Assembly (NCBI RefSeq): GCF_033954835.1
Contig: NZ_CP121471.1
Coordinates: 5,016,501-5,080,500 of the forward strand
DNA length: 64,000 nucleotides
Direction of reading: 5' to 3'
Source of the DNA: Thiorhodovibrio frisius
Lineage (GTDB): Bacteria > Pseudomonadota > Gammaproteobacteria > Chromatiales > Chromatiaceae
Position numbers and translations under genes: made by a program. A model generated the notes under the pieces. That model had not been told where the DNA came from and did no database searches. It saw only the letters and a program-made list of their open reading frames with translations. How positions within the stretch are numbered: position 1 is the stretch's first letter; each line of letters opens with the position of its first letter. This document shows positions 1 through 10,100 of the stretch, in pieces.

Positions 1-835
1 TGCGCACCGGCGGCTTGCTGCCAGGCTCTGCGTAGACCATGCGCACCGCTTTGTCGCCAACCTCGCGCCGCAGCACCGCCGGGCGCTCGGCGGCCAGCGT
101 AGGCTTATGCACGTAGAATTCGTCCGGGTTGACTGCGCCCTGTACCACCATTTCGCCCAGGCCGAAGCTTGCGGTAATAAATACGGCATCGCGAAAGCCG
201 GATTCGGTATCCAGGGTGAACATGACGCCACTGGCAGCCAGATCGGAGCGCACCATGCGCTGGACGCCGGCCGAGAGCGCCACCTCGGCATGGGTGAAGC
301 CCTGATGCACGCGGTAAGAAATGGCGCGGTCGTTGTAGAGCGAGGCGAAGACTTCTTTGATGGCATGCTTGATGTGGTCAAGCCCCTGCACATTCAGAAA
401 GGTCTCCTGCTGACCGGCAAAGGAGGCATCGGGCAAGTCTTCCGCCGTGGCCGAGGAGCGCACGGCCCAGGAAGCCTCGCCCGGACCCGAGCCGGCATCG
501 GCGGTCAGAGTCGCATAGGCATCATCAATGGCCTGCTCCAATGCCGGCGGAAAGGGCTGATCCATGATCCAACCACGAATGCGCGGCCCGGCCTCGCTCA
601 AGGCGGCAATGTCCTCGACATCCAGGCTCTCCAATTCGGCGGCAATTTTCCCATCCAGCCCATCGACAGCAAGAAAATCCCGATACGCCTGCGCCGTGGT
701 GGCAAAACCACCCGGCACCCGCACCCCGACCTTGGTCAGGTGCTGAATCATCTCGCCCAGAGAGGCATTCTTGCCGCCCACCACAGGCACGTCCGACATG
801 CCCAACTCGCTCAGCCACCGCACAGTTTCAGTCAT
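1..835 (-). CDS. ppsA: Phosphoenolpyruvate synthase, N-terminal part (runs off the window)
   Basis: PEP synthase converts pyruvate and ATP to PEP, AMP and phosphate in gluconeogenesis. Only the first 278 codons are present; the gene continues past base 1. The reverse strand reads from ATG at 833-835 ([20 protein letters not shown]) through the nucleotide-binding PPDK N-terminal domain. The loop [10 protein letters not shown] lies near residues 20-30, and the ATP-grasp block [20 protein letters not shown] lies near 120-140. The upstream TTGAGGTGA gives a ribosome site about 6 nt from the ATG. The phosphohistidine and PEP-utilising C-terminal domains are outside the window. Pyruvate phosphate dikinase shares this domain, but the opening residues fit PEP synthase better. 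Confidence 0.93.
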   Translation of the reverse strand, partial: MTETVRWLSELGMSDVPVVGGKNASLGEMIQHLTKVGVRVPGGFATTAQAYRDFLAVDGLDGKIAAELESLDVEDIAALSEAGPRIRGWIMDQPFPPALEQAIDDAYATLTADAGSGPGEASWAVRSSATAEDLPDASFAGQQETFLNVQGLDHIKHAIKEVFASLYNDRAISYRVHQGFTHAEVALSAGVQRMVRSDLAASGVMFTLDTESGFRDAVFITASFGLGEMVVQGAVNPDEFYVHKPTLAAERPAVLRREVGDKAVRMVYAEPGSKPPVR

Positions 836-1138
836 CGACAGTCACCTCAAGCCTGGCCAGCGATCACTCGCATCCTGACCACGCCGTTGGCCCGCGCCCA
901 AAGGCGCAGGCATCCAGTGTCATAGCGGCGACCGCAACCAGCAGCGGCATACCGCTCCCCAAAAGGTGCAATATAACGCAGAAGCGCGGGTTAAGAACCC
1001 CAGGAAGACTGCACGGATCCAAACCCGGCAGCTCCATCGCCCGAGTTCACAATGGCGCTGCGCTGGTCGATTGAGGCAAAATCGCCTTATGCATCCTGCA
1101 GCAAACCTCTCACCATCAAAAAGAGACCAACAAGAACC
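836..1138. other. Divergent intergenic region ppsA / trpB2
   Basis: About 300 bases separate the divergent starts of ppsA and the TrpB-like gene, so both promoters should lie here. I see no convincing sigma-70 pair, operator or hairpin. An open frame continues upstream of the TrpB ATG, but its residues do not look like the family N-terminus. Confidence 0.4.
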
Positions 1139-2500
1139 ATGAGCGACACCGTCAAATACCTGCTCGACGAACAGCACCTGCCCAAGGCCTGGTACAACAT
1201 CAACGCCGACATGCCCGAGCCCATGGCCCCGGTGCTGCATCCTGGCACCAAGCAGCCGATTGGCCCGGATGATCTGGCCGTGATCTTCCCGCGCGCGGTG
1301 ATCGAGCAGGAAATGAGCACCGAGCGGGAGATCGAAATCCCCGAACCGGTGCGCGAGGTCTACCGGCAATGGCGGCCATCGCCGCTGTTTCGCGCCCGTC
1401 GACTGGAAAAGGCGCTCGATACCCCGGCGCGTATTTATTACAAATACGAGGGCGTGAGCCCCGCTGGTAGCCACAAGCCCAACACCGCCATTCCCCAAGC
1501 GTTCTATAACAAGCAGGAAGGGGTCAAGCGCATCACCACCGAGACCGGTGCCGGGCAGTGGGGCTCGTCGCTGGCGCTGGCCGGAACTTTTTTTGGACTG
1601 GAGATCGTCGTCTACATGGTGCGGGTCAGCTTTGACCACAAACCCTATCGGCGCGCCTTCATGGAGACCTTCGGCGCCCAATGTATCGCGAGCCCCAGTA
1701 ATACGACCGAGGCTGGACGTGCCATTCTCGCCGGGCATCCCGACAGCACGGGCAGCTTAGGCATTGCCATCAGCGAGGCGGTCGAACTCGCCGCGCAGCG
1801 CGATGACACCAAGTATGCGCTCGGCAGTGTGCTCAACCATGTGCTCTTGCACCAGACAGTGACGGGCATCGAGGCAAAAGAGCAGATGGCGATGGCCGAT
1901 GATTATCCGGACATGGTCATCGGCTGCACCGGCGGCGGCAGTAACTTTGCCGGGCTGGCTTTCCCGTTTCTTGAGGAACGCCTGCGACAAGGACGTGACA
2001 TCGAGTTCATCGCCGTGGAGCCATCGGCTTGCCCGACCCTGACCAAGGGCGCCTTTGCTTACGACTTTGGCGACACCGCCCATCTAACGCCATTGGTCAA
2101 GATGTACACCCTCGGCTCTGGCTTCGTACCGCCGGGCTTTCATGCCGGCGGGTTGCGTTACCACGGCATGGCACCGCAGATCAGCCATCTGAGCAAGCTC
2201 GGGCTGCTCAACCCGCGCTCGTACAATCAGCTCGAGTGCTTTGCCGCCGGCATTACCTTCGCCAAGGCCGAAGGCATCCTGCCTGCGCCGGAGGCCAACC
2301 ACGCGGTGCGCGGCGCCATCCATGAGGCCGAGAAATGCCGCGAATCGGGCGAATCCAAGGCGATTCTGTTCAACCTCTGCGGCCATGGACACTTCGACAT
2401 GCAGGCCTACATGGACTACACGGCCGGCAAGCTGAAGGATCTGACCTACGATGAGTCCGAAGTGGCCATGGCACTGGCGGGGCTGCCGTCGGTCGGCTAA
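1139..2500 (+). CDS. trpB2: Tryptophan synthase beta chain, TrpB2 type
   Basis: This PLP enzyme condenses indole with L-serine to make tryptophan. The 453-residue length is that of the TrpB2 branch (about 450) rather than classical TrpB (about 400). Visible motifs are the PLP-lysine region [14 protein letters not shown] near residue 110, [15 protein letters not shown], and the phosphate-binding loop [15 protein letters not shown]. The start at 1139 ([20 protein letters not shown]) matches the family opening; the frame is open 29 codons further upstream, but that extension looks non-coding. No trpA lies beside it, which is usual for TrpB2. TrpB2 proteins often act as stand-alone indole-salvage enzymes. 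Confidence 0.92.
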   Translation: MSDTVKYLLDEQHLPKAWYNINADMPEPMAPVLHPGTKQPIGPDDLAVIFPRAVIEQEMSTEREIEIPEPVREVYRQWRPSPLFRARRLEKALDTPARIYYKYEGVSPAGSHKPNTAIPQAFYNKQEGVKRITTETGAGQWGSSLALAGTFFGLEIVVYMVRVSFDHKPYRRAFMETFGAQCIASPSNTTEAGRAILAGHPDSTGSLGIAISEAVELAAQRDDTKYALGSVLNHVLLHQTVTGIEAKEQMAMADDYPDMVIGCTGGGSNFAGLAFPFLEERLRQGRDIEFIAVEPSACPTLTKGAFAYDFGDTAHLTPLVKMYTLGSGFVPPGFHAGGLRYHGMAPQISHLSKLGLLNPRSYNQLECFAAGITFAKAEGILPAPEANHAVRGAIHEAEKCRESGESKAILFNLCGHGHFDMQAYMDYTAGKLKDLTYDESEVAMALAGLPSVG

Positions 2501-2518
2501 ACGGCTGGAGAAACGTCC

Positions 2519-2740
2519 ATAATACACGCAACACTCTCTAGCAATTTGCAGCTCTCGTTCCCCAAGACCGCGCATAAACAACTGGGGCTCGAACCTGGGC
2601 AGCAATTCGTGGTGGTGGCGCGAGGGCGGGTCATCGAGTTGGTACCGACACAGTCGCTGCAGCAAGCACGTGGACTGCTTGCTGGTCTCAGCGACGCGCC
2701 AATGGACTATCGTGACCGTTCGGAACACTCGGCGCCGTGA
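2519..2740 (+). pseudogene. AbrB/MazE-type antitoxin remnant, start codon lost
   Basis: The frame reads ATA ATA CAC GCA ACA CTC and gives IHATLSSNLQLSFPKTAHKQ, followed by LGLEPGQQFVVVARGRVIEL. This is the swapped-hairpin DNA-binding fold of AbrB/VapB-like antitoxins. A good ribosome site (GGAG, 2507-2510) sits 8 nt before an ATA codon at 2519, where family members have ATG, so the start appears mutated. An internal TTG at 2546 could start a shortened protein but would lose the first beta strand. The C-terminus overlaps the toxin remnant by GTGA, the usual arrangement of a translationally coupled antitoxin-toxin pair. The toxin is broken, so I call the antitoxin decayed too; rare AUA initiation cannot be excluded. 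Confidence 0.6.
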
Positions 2741-3039
2741 ATTTGATCGATACTTGTGGCTGGATTGGGTGGCTCACAGATGGTGTGCTGCGCGATGACT
2801 TCAGGCCCTATTTCGACCATCCCGAGCGCCTGATCACGCCAACATCGGTACAATTCGAGTGATACAAATGGGTCGGCTGCCACCAAGACACGCTGGCGGC
2901 CGACCTATCGATAGCCCACAAGCTATCGTTTGCCGATGCAATCATCTACGCCACTGCCCGGTATCATCAGGCGGCGCTAATCACTTCGGATGATCATTTC
3001 CTGGGACTGCCCGAGGTGGTCTTTTTCAAAAAGCACTAA
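2737..3039 (+). pseudogene. PIN-domain (VapC-like) toxin remnant with in-frame stop and deletion
   Basis: From GTG at 2737 the frame reads VNLIDTCGWIGWLTDG, the N-terminal strand and first acidic residue of a PIN ribonuclease. It runs to SVQFE and then TGA at 2860-2862. It resumes in the same frame as YKWV, and then LSFADAIIYATARYHQAALI and TSDDHFLGLPEVVFF supply the remaining acidic PIN residues, ending at TAA 3037-3039. The total is about 100 codons against about 125-130 in the family. Roughly 25 residues therefore seem to be missing after YKWV in addition to the nonsense codon. An active toxin is not expected. The reading frame was assembled by hand. Confidence 0.65.
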
Positions 3040-3118
3040 AGCTGTAATGCCGAACGTCATCTCCGAGATCGATATCGAACCATTTTGATCATGTCAGCAA
3101 GGCTGGGCTGCTGGGCCT

Positions 3119-4186
3119 TTACACCTGAAGCCGGATGCCCTGATCCTGCACCAGCGCCTCCCAGTTTGGGTAGGGTGGCGGTGCCTGGTAACTGTGGTGA
3201 CGGCGGTCATATTGCCCTGATATCCCGGTGATGACGGACATCAAGTCGGTTGCGGCTGCTTTGACGCCATCGTCCGTGACTCTTACTCCGGCCCAGAAGT
3301 CATTGCCTGGCCAGGAGACCGGATCCCAGGCGACCACACTGTAGAGGCGGCACTGGCTGAAATCGTCCCCGGGCTCGGCATAGCGCTCGGGAGCACAAAG
3401 CTGGGGCTTGTCGGCATTGCCCTGCAGGAAAGGCCGCACCCGCAGTGACAGGCTAGCGAACTCGACCTGCTGGTTGGTGCATTCAATGTAGGGGTCGTAG
3501 TAAACCAGCTTAATGTGTTTTAACTTTGCGGCATGGCGTTGCAGCAGCGCGACGAGCGCCTCCTGCAACCGTGCACCGAGTGAACCAGCAAAAGGACCGG
3601 CAAACTGGCCACAGCCTAGCCCTGGCAGGGTTACGACTGCCGCTTGCCCGCGTTTAGCGGCATCAGCATCGGCGTACTCAAGCAACGGCAGCAACCGACG
3701 CTCATAGAGGGCGTTATAGCCGACTGGATCAATCGCATTATCCCGGGTAACCGCGTCCCAGTCGGCCGGCCTGCACCCACGGCCGTTACGCAACAGCGCA
3801 CCTGGAATGAAAAGCAGGGTCGCGAACAGGGGCTGGTCGTGAATCTCTGGGCTCTGGTGGCGACCGTCATCAAAAACCTGCACCGGCACGGCCAGGCCAA
3901 GATCGCCGAGCAGCGACAACTCGGTTGCATTCCAATCGCGCCCGTCGCCATAAACGGCCGATTCAGCGAAGTATTGCGGCCGTTTGGTGTTGACCAAGCG
4001 TTGCAGGAATTCCCGATCACTGAGCGCAGCGGCGGCATCACCGCCGAGTTCCGCGCGCAGATAACCGCCAGCCCTGGTTGGCCCCTGCGCGGCCAGATGT
4101 TCGCGATAGGCGGCCAGCGCCTGCGCGGCCTCGGCATGCAAGAGCCATTGATAAGCCCCTGGCTTTGGGGACATTTCTGCCGCCAT
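3119..4186 (-). CDS. Uncharacterised protein with a macro-domain-like loop
   Basis: A 355-residue soluble protein with no signal peptide or membrane segment that I can see. The best clue is a hydrophobic strand followed by LPGLGCGQFAGPFAGSLGAR near residues 186-205, then a helix. This resembles the glycine-rich ADP-ribose-binding loop and following helix of macro-domain or PARG-like folds. Other conserved-looking blocks are KRPQYFAESAVYGDGRDWNA and YYDPYIECTNQQ. I chose ATG 4186 because GGGAG lies 10 nt upstream; the frame is open to 4240. The gene lies alone between the decayed toxin locus and the antiporter gene. Function is not known, and the macro-domain reading is a fold-level guess. Confidence 0.6.
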   Translation of the reverse strand: MAAEMSPKPGAYQWLLHAEAAQALAAYREHLAAQGPTRAGGYLRAELGGDAAAALSDREFLQRLVNTKRPQYFAESAVYGDGRDWNATELSLLGDLGLAVPVQVFDDGRHQSPEIHDQPLFATLLFIPGALLRNGRGCRPADWDAVTRDNAIDPVGYNALYERRLLPLLEYADADAAKRGQAAVVTLPGLGCGQFAGPFAGSLGARLQEALVALLQRHAAKLKHIKLVYYDPYIECTNQQVEFASLSLRVRPFLQGNADKPQLCAPERYAEPGDDFSQCRLYSVVAWDPVSWPGNDFWAGVRVTDDGVKAAATDLMSVITGISGQYDRRHHSYQAPPPYPNWEALVQDQGIRLQV

Positions 4187-4264
4187 AATGAACGGACTCC
4201 CGCGCTCAAAGACCGCACATTGCCTTGTCAGGCTAGCCACCCAGGCAATGCTGACTCGCCAGGA

Positions 4265-5407
4265 TTAAGGCGCGAAAATCAGCATCAGGTAAGCCAGAAA
4301 CAAGGTGAGATGGACAACGCCCTGCAAGAGATTGGTGTTCGCGGCACTGAAGGTGACCATGGAGACCATCAGGGTGACCACCAGCATCAGCATGTCAGCG
4401 CCCTGCAATCCTAATTCGACCGTTTTTCCGGTGACCAGGCTGATAACCAGCACCGCCGGCACCGTCAAGCCGATAGTCGCCATCACGGAACCGAGAAATA
4501 TATTGACGGCGCGCTGGAGCCGATCAGCGAGCGCCGCCTGGACCGCACCCACGGCCTCTGGCGTCAACACCAAAGCCGCGACAATGAAACCGCCGAGTGC
4601 TGCCGGCAGATGCAGTTCTTCAATGCCATAATCGACCGGAGCAGCAAGCTTTTTTGCCAGCAGGACCACAGGGATCAGGTAGGCTAGCAGAAGCAGGGCG
4701 TGGAAAGGTACTGAACGCAGCGGGAATATGCCGTGCCCATGCTCAGCGTCCCCACTGACGGCCTGGGCCGCCGGATCGGTAAAATAGTGCTTGTGACGCA
4801 GAGTTTGGATGGCAAGGAAGGTCCCGTAGAGCGCAACGCAGATGAAAATCAGGAAGACAGATTGAAACCCGCTCAGGGTCGGCGCTGCGGTGGTCACAGT
4901 CACATTGGGCAACGCCAGGGTGAGCAGAGCCAGCGGAATAATGACTGACAAATAAGCATTGGCGCCCTGCAGGTTGTAGGACTGCTCGCCATGGCGCAGC
5001 GCGCCGAGCAGCAGGGTGAGCCCCACCATGCCGTTGAGCACAATCATGATCACGGCGAACATGGTATCGCGCGCCAAGGTAGGATTATTGCTGCCACCCA
5101 GCATGAGCGCGGCGATCATCAGCACCTCGATGGAGATCACCGACAGAGTCAGAATCAGGGTGCCATAGGGCTCACCGAGCTTCAGTGCCAGACAATCCGC
5201 ATGGTGCACCACCTTGAGCGCGGCCCAAAGAATGACCGCAAACAGCCAGCCAAACATCAGGGCAAGCCATAGAGGATTGCTCAGGTCGGAAAGCCAGTCC
5301 TTGCCGAACGCCAGAAAAGCCAGCGTTGTCGCCAAGACAACAATGAGCGGTACCTCGGCGCGTAACGCCTGATTCACCTGTCCACTCTGCTTGGTGTCTC
5401 CGTCCAT
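4265..5407 (-). CDS. chaA: Calcium/proton antiporter, ChaA/CaCA family
   Basis: A 380-residue inner-membrane cation/proton exchanger that expels Ca2+ (and, in E. coli ChaA, Na+ or K+) in exchange for protons. About eleven hydrophobic segments are visible. The two pseudosymmetric halves carry the expected acidic motifs: GEPYGTLILTLSVISIEVLM in the first, and LTPEAVGAVQAALADRLQRA followed by VNIFLGSVMATIGLTVPAVL in the second. A charged, His-containing loop (HKHYFTD, GDAEHGHG) joins them. Length and motifs fit ChaA. The ribosome site GAGG lies 6 nt before the ATG. It is followed by the macro-like gene on the same strand with a gap of under 80 nt. Confidence 0.9.
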   Translation of the reverse strand: MDGDTKQSGQVNQALRAEVPLIVVLATTLAFLAFGKDWLSDLSNPLWLALMFGWLFAVILWAALKVVHHADCLALKLGEPYGTLILTLSVISIEVLMIAALMLGGSNNPTLARDTMFAVIMIVLNGMVGLTLLLGALRHGEQSYNLQGANAYLSVIIPLALLTLALPNVTVTTAAPTLSGFQSVFLIFICVALYGTFLAIQTLRHKHYFTDPAAQAVSGDAEHGHGIFPLRSVPFHALLLLAYLIPVVLLAKKLAAPVDYGIEELHLPAALGGFIVAALVLTPEAVGAVQAALADRLQRAVNIFLGSVMATIGLTVPAVLVISLVTGKTVELGLQGADMLMLVVTLMVSMVTFSAANTNLLQGVVHLTLFLAYLMLIFAP

Positions 5408-5633
5408 GATGTTCCTCGGGTAAGGGTTGGATGAACGCGCCCCACTGCACGTCTTGGCCCGGACCCTCAGCCTGCAACGGAATCATACGCGAGAGACGCT
5501 GGCGAGCTGGTGGGACGGGACATTTACTGCAACGAAAGAAGTCATTCTGCGTCGCGCGGCCATGCCAACCACAGCCAGCTCGGTTGACAGGCCCGCTAAG
5601 TCGAGGGGATAAGATCATCCCCGAAGGTCTGTT

Positions 5634-7100
5634 TCAGCGCGGCAGGTCGCTGCGTCCCATCAGCCATTCATCGACAGCACGCGCGCACTGGCGACCTTCG
5701 CGGATTGCCCAGACGACCAGGGACTGGCCACGACGCATGTCGCCGGCGGCGAAGACGCCTTCGACACTGGTGGCATAGGCGTGCTCGCCCTCGGTACTGG
5801 CCTGGACATTGCCACGGCCGTCGAGTGCGAGGCCGGCGCTGTCTTTCAGTTCCTCAAGCATGCCCTCGTGCACTGGGTGAACGAAGCCCATGGCCAGCAG
5901 CACCAGATCAGCCGGCATCTCGGCCTCGGAGCCTGGCACTTCGCTCATCTGCCAACGACCGCTGTCGTCCTTGTCCCAACGCACCAGGACGTATTTCAGC
6001 GCCTTGACGCGGTTCTCACCGTCGCTGACGAAGGCTTTGGTGAGCACATTCCACATGCGCTGGCAGCCTTCTTCCTGCGAGGTAGAGGTGCGCATCTTGT
6101 TTGGCCAGTTGGGCCAGGTCAGGCCTTTGTCTTCCTTGGCTGGCGGCTGGTCGAGGATTTCGATCTGGGTGATGGATTTGGCACCATGGCGGTTGGAGGT
6201 GCCAATGCAGTCAGAGCCGGTGTCACCGCCGCCGATGACCACCACATGCTTGCCCTCGGCGCTGATGAAGTCCTCGTCTGGCACAAAGACGCCCTGCACC
6301 CGCTTAGAGTTGGCGCGCAGCAAGTCCATAGCAAAGTGAATGCCATCGAAGCTGCGCCCGGGCACATCGAGATCGCGCGCTTTCTCGGAGCCACCGCAGA
6401 GCACCAGAGCGTCATGGTCGCGCTTCAGGTCCTCAAGCGGAATATCGACGCCAACATGGCAGTTGGTGTGGAACTCCACGCCCTCGGCGCGCATCTGGCT
6501 CATGCGCCTGTCGATCAGGGTTTTGCTCAGTTTAAAGTCGGGGATGCCATAGCGGAGCAGACCGCCGATGCGGTCTTCTTTCTCGAACAGGGCCACGGCA
6601 TGGCCGGCACGCGCGAGTTGCTGCGCTGCGGCCAGTCCCGAGGGGCCGGAACCAATCACCGCCACCTTCTTGCCACTGCGATGGGCGGGTACCTGGGGTT
6701 TGACCCAGCCTTCCTCCCAGGCGCGATCTACAATAGCGCGCTCGATGGCTTTAATAGCGACTGGGTTGTCGTCGATATTGAGCGTGCAGGACGCCTCGCA
6801 GGGCGCCGGGCAGATACGACCGGTGAACTCCGGAAAGTTGTTAGTGGAGTGCAGGACTTCAATCGCGGTTTGCCAGTCCTGGCGATAGACCAGGTCGTTC
6901 CAATCCGGAATGATGTTGTTGACCGGGCAGCCCTGATGACAGTAGGGAATGCCACAGTCCATGCAACGCGCGCCCTGGATGCTAAGCTCGCTGTCCGTGA
7001 GTGGCAGCGCAAACTCCGAATAATGGACAATGCGATCACCGACCGGCTGAAGCCCAAGCTCAGCGCGCGCATATTCCATAAAACCTGTTGGCTTACCCAT
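5634..7100 (-). CDS. gltD: Glutamate synthase [NADPH] small subunit
   Basis: The small subunit of the NADPH-dependent GOGAT takes electrons from NADPH through FAD and passes them via Fe-S clusters to GltB for glutamate formation. The N-terminus has two Cys groups, [17 protein letters not shown] and CPAPCEASC, that bind [4Fe-4S] clusters. A FAD Rossmann motif [17 protein letters not shown] lies near residue 155, an NADPH motif [11 protein letters not shown] near 300, and [16 protein letters not shown] at the C-terminus. The ATG at 7100 is preferred to a TTG at 7109 because AAGGGGG lies 9 nt upstream. It overlaps the end of gltB (CATGGGTAA), so the two are translationally coupled. Confidence 0.96.
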   Translation of the reverse strand: MGKPTGFMEYARAELGLQPVGDRIVHYSEFALPLTDSELSIQGARCMDCGIPYCHQGCPVNNIIPDWNDLVYRQDWQTAIEVLHSTNNFPEFTGRICPAPCEASCTLNIDDNPVAIKAIERAIVDRAWEEGWVKPQVPAHRSGKKVAVIGSGPSGLAAAQQLARAGHAVALFEKEDRIGGLLRYGIPDFKLSKTLIDRRMSQMRAEGVEFHTNCHVGVDIPLEDLKRDHDALVLCGGSEKARDLDVPGRSFDGIHFAMDLLRANSKRVQGVFVPDEDFISAEGKHVVVIGGGDTGSDCIGTSNRHGAKSITQIEILDQPPAKEDKGLTWPNWPNKMRTSTSQEEGCQRMWNVLTKAFVSDGENRVKALKYVLVRWDKDDSGRWQMSEVPGSEAEMPADLVLLAMGFVHPVHEGMLEELKDSAGLALDGRGNVQASTEGEHAYATSVEGVFAAGDMRRGQSLVVWAIREGRQCARAVDEWLMGRSDLPR

Positions 7101-10100
7101 GTTCGACAACCCCCTTGTGAAGTGCGCTGGGGTGTGGCTTGGACGGACTTGGCGGGTGCCGCTGACTCGACTGCATCTGCTCGAGCGCCTGGCGGTAGTC
7201 GACCGGCATCACCTTGACGAACTTGCCCAGCATCTCCTCCCAGTGCTCAAGAATATGCGCCGCCACCGCCGAGTTGGTGTGATGCTTGTGCTTGAGAATG
7301 AGTTGCTTGAGCCGCGCGGCGTCATGGCGAGTCATGTCGCTGCTGATGTCCACCAGCCCCAAAGATTCCAGATCACCGCCCTGATGTGCGCTCATCTCGA
7401 GTGCCTCGTCTTCTGCCTCAATGGGCTCAAGCTCCACCATGGCCAAGTTGCACCGCTCAGCAAAAGTGCCGTCTTCGTCGAGCACATAGGCGATACCGCC
7501 TGACATGCCGGCTGCGAAGTTGCGCCCGGTTGGCCCCAAGCAGACCATGATGCCGCCAGTCATGTACTCACAGCCATGGTCGCCAACGCCCTCAACCACA
7601 GCGACAGCGCCTGAGTTGCGCACGCAGAAGCGCTCGCCCGCCACGCCGCGGAAGAAACACTCGCCGCTAATGGCGCCGTAGAGCACAGTATTGCCGACGA
7701 TGATGTTGTCCTCGGCACGCTCGATGCTTGAATTCGCCGGTGGGTAGATAATCAACCGCCCGCCAGAGAGGCCCTTGCCGACATAGTCGTTGGCCTCACC
7801 TTGCAGTTCGATGGTCACGCCATGCGCCAGCCATGCGCCGAAGGACTGGCCGGCGATGCCGCGCGCACTGATGAAAATGCTGTCTTCCGGCAGGCCCTGA
7901 TAACCATAACGCTCGGCCACCCGGCCTGAGAGCATGGTGCCGACGGTGCGATTGAAGTTGCGCAATTCGGTCTCGATGCGCACCGCTTGCCCTTGCTCCA
8001 GCGCGGGTGCGGCCTGACGGATCAGCTCGTGGTCCAGAGCTTTTTCCAGCCCATGATCCTGGGTCTCGCTGTTGAAGATCTTCACCTCGGGGCCGACTTG
8101 TGGCTTGGCAAGAATGCGCGAGAAATCCAGACCCTGCGCTTTCCAATGGTCGATGGCGCGGCGCATTTCCAGCCGATCCATCTGACCGATCATGTCGTCA
8201 AAGCGCCGATAGCCAAGCTTGGCCATTAGTGCGCGCACTTCCTCGGCAATAAAGAAGAAGAAGTTAATCACATGCTCGGGCTGGCCGGTGAAGCGTCGAC
8301 GCAGTTCGGGGTCTTGCGTCGCCACCCCGACCGGGCAGGTGTTCAGATGGCACTTGCGCATCATGATGCAGCCGGCGGCAATCAGCGGCGCGGTGGCAAA
8401 GCCGAACTCATCCGCCCCGAGCAGGGCGCCTATGACCACGTCGCGACCGGTACGCAGACCGCCGTCGACCTGCACCGCGATGCGCCCGCGCAGGCGGTTG
8501 AGCACCAAGGTCTGATGGGTCTCGGCCAGGCCGATCTCCCATGGAGAGCCGGCGTGCTTGATGGAGGTAAGCGGACTGGCACCGGTGCCGCCGTCGTAGC
8601 CGGCGATGGTGACATGATCGGCATGGGCTTTGGAAACGCCCGCAGCCACTGTACCGACGCCGATCTCAGAGACCAGCTTGACGCTGATGCGTGCCTTGGG
8701 ATTGGCGTTTTTCAGGTCATGGATCAGCTGGGCCAGATCCTCAATGGAATAGATATCGTGATGCGGCGGCGGTGAGATCAGCCCCACGCCTGGGGTGGAA
8801 TGACGCACCCGCGCAATCTGGGCATTGACCTTATGGCCCGGCAGCTGACCGCCTTCACCCGGCTTGGCACCCTGGGCGACTTTGATCTGAATATCGTCGG
8901 CATTGACCAGATACTCGACCGTCACCCCAAAGCGGCCCGAAGCGACTTGCTTGATCGCCGAGCGCTCGGGGTTCATAGAGCCATCCGGCAGCGGCTTGAA
9001 GCGCTCGGGCTCCTCGCCACCCTCGCCGGTGTTGGACTTGCCGCCAATGGCGTTCATGGCCTTCGCGAGCGTGGAATGCGCCTCGTAGCTGATGGAGCCG
9101 AAGCTCATGGCGCCAGTGGCAAAGCGCTTGACGATTTCCTTGGTCGGCTCGACCTCGTCGATGGGGATGGGCTGATCCGCCCACTTGAAGTCCATCAGGC
9201 CGCGGAAGGTCAGCAGGCGTTCGTTCTGTTCGTTGATCTGGCGGGCGAAGTCGGCAAAGGTCTTGGCATCATTGCCGCGCACCGCGTGCTGCAGCTGGGT
9301 GATGCTTTGCGGCGTCCAGACGTGATCCTCGCCACGCAGGCGGTAGGCGTAGTCGCCACCGGCGTCGAGCTGGCGCAGCAGGACTTGATCGTTGCCATAG
9401 GCTTGCTGGTGCCAACGCACTGCTTCCTCAGCCACCTCGGCTAAGCCCACACCTGCCACCTGGCTTGCGGTGCCGGTGAAATAATGATCGATAAAGCCTT
9501 GGTTCAGCCCCACGGCGTCGAAAATCTGCGCGCCACAGTAGCTCTGGAAGGTAGAAATGCCCATCTTGGACATGACCTTTTTCAGCCCCTTGCCAACGGC
9601 CTTGATATAGCGGCTTTGGGCGTCCTCGAAGCTGTCCGGGGCGCCAGCGCCAGCCGGCAGGCGTGCCAGCATGGCCTCAATGGTGTCAAAGGCCAGATAG
9701 GGATTGATCGCCTCGGCGCCGTAACCGGCCAGAGTGGCGAAGTGATGCACCTCGAGCGCCGCGCCGGTTTCTACCACTAGGCCTGAGCTGGTGCGCAGAC
9801 CGCGGCGGATCAGATGATGATGCACAGCAGAGGTGGCGAGCAGCGCCGGGATGCCAATGAAATCGCGATTGGAGGCACGGTCGGACAGAATCAGAATGTT
9901 GTATCCGGCCAGCACCGCCTGTCCGGCCTCGTCGCACAGGCGTTCCAGCGCCGCGCCCATGCCGTCGGCACCCTCGGTCGCCGGGTAGACGATGTCGAGA
10001 TTCTTGGTGCGGAAGGCGCCGCCCGAGTTGTCCTCAATGTGGCGAATGCGCTCAAGGTCTTCGTTGGTCAGCACGGGTTGGTCGACTTCCAGACGCCAAT

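Noticed and set aside
5781-7217. 478-codon forward open frame opposite gltD
   Set aside because: It is antisense to a clearly conserved gltD and has no family features; long shadow frames are common in GC-rich DNA.
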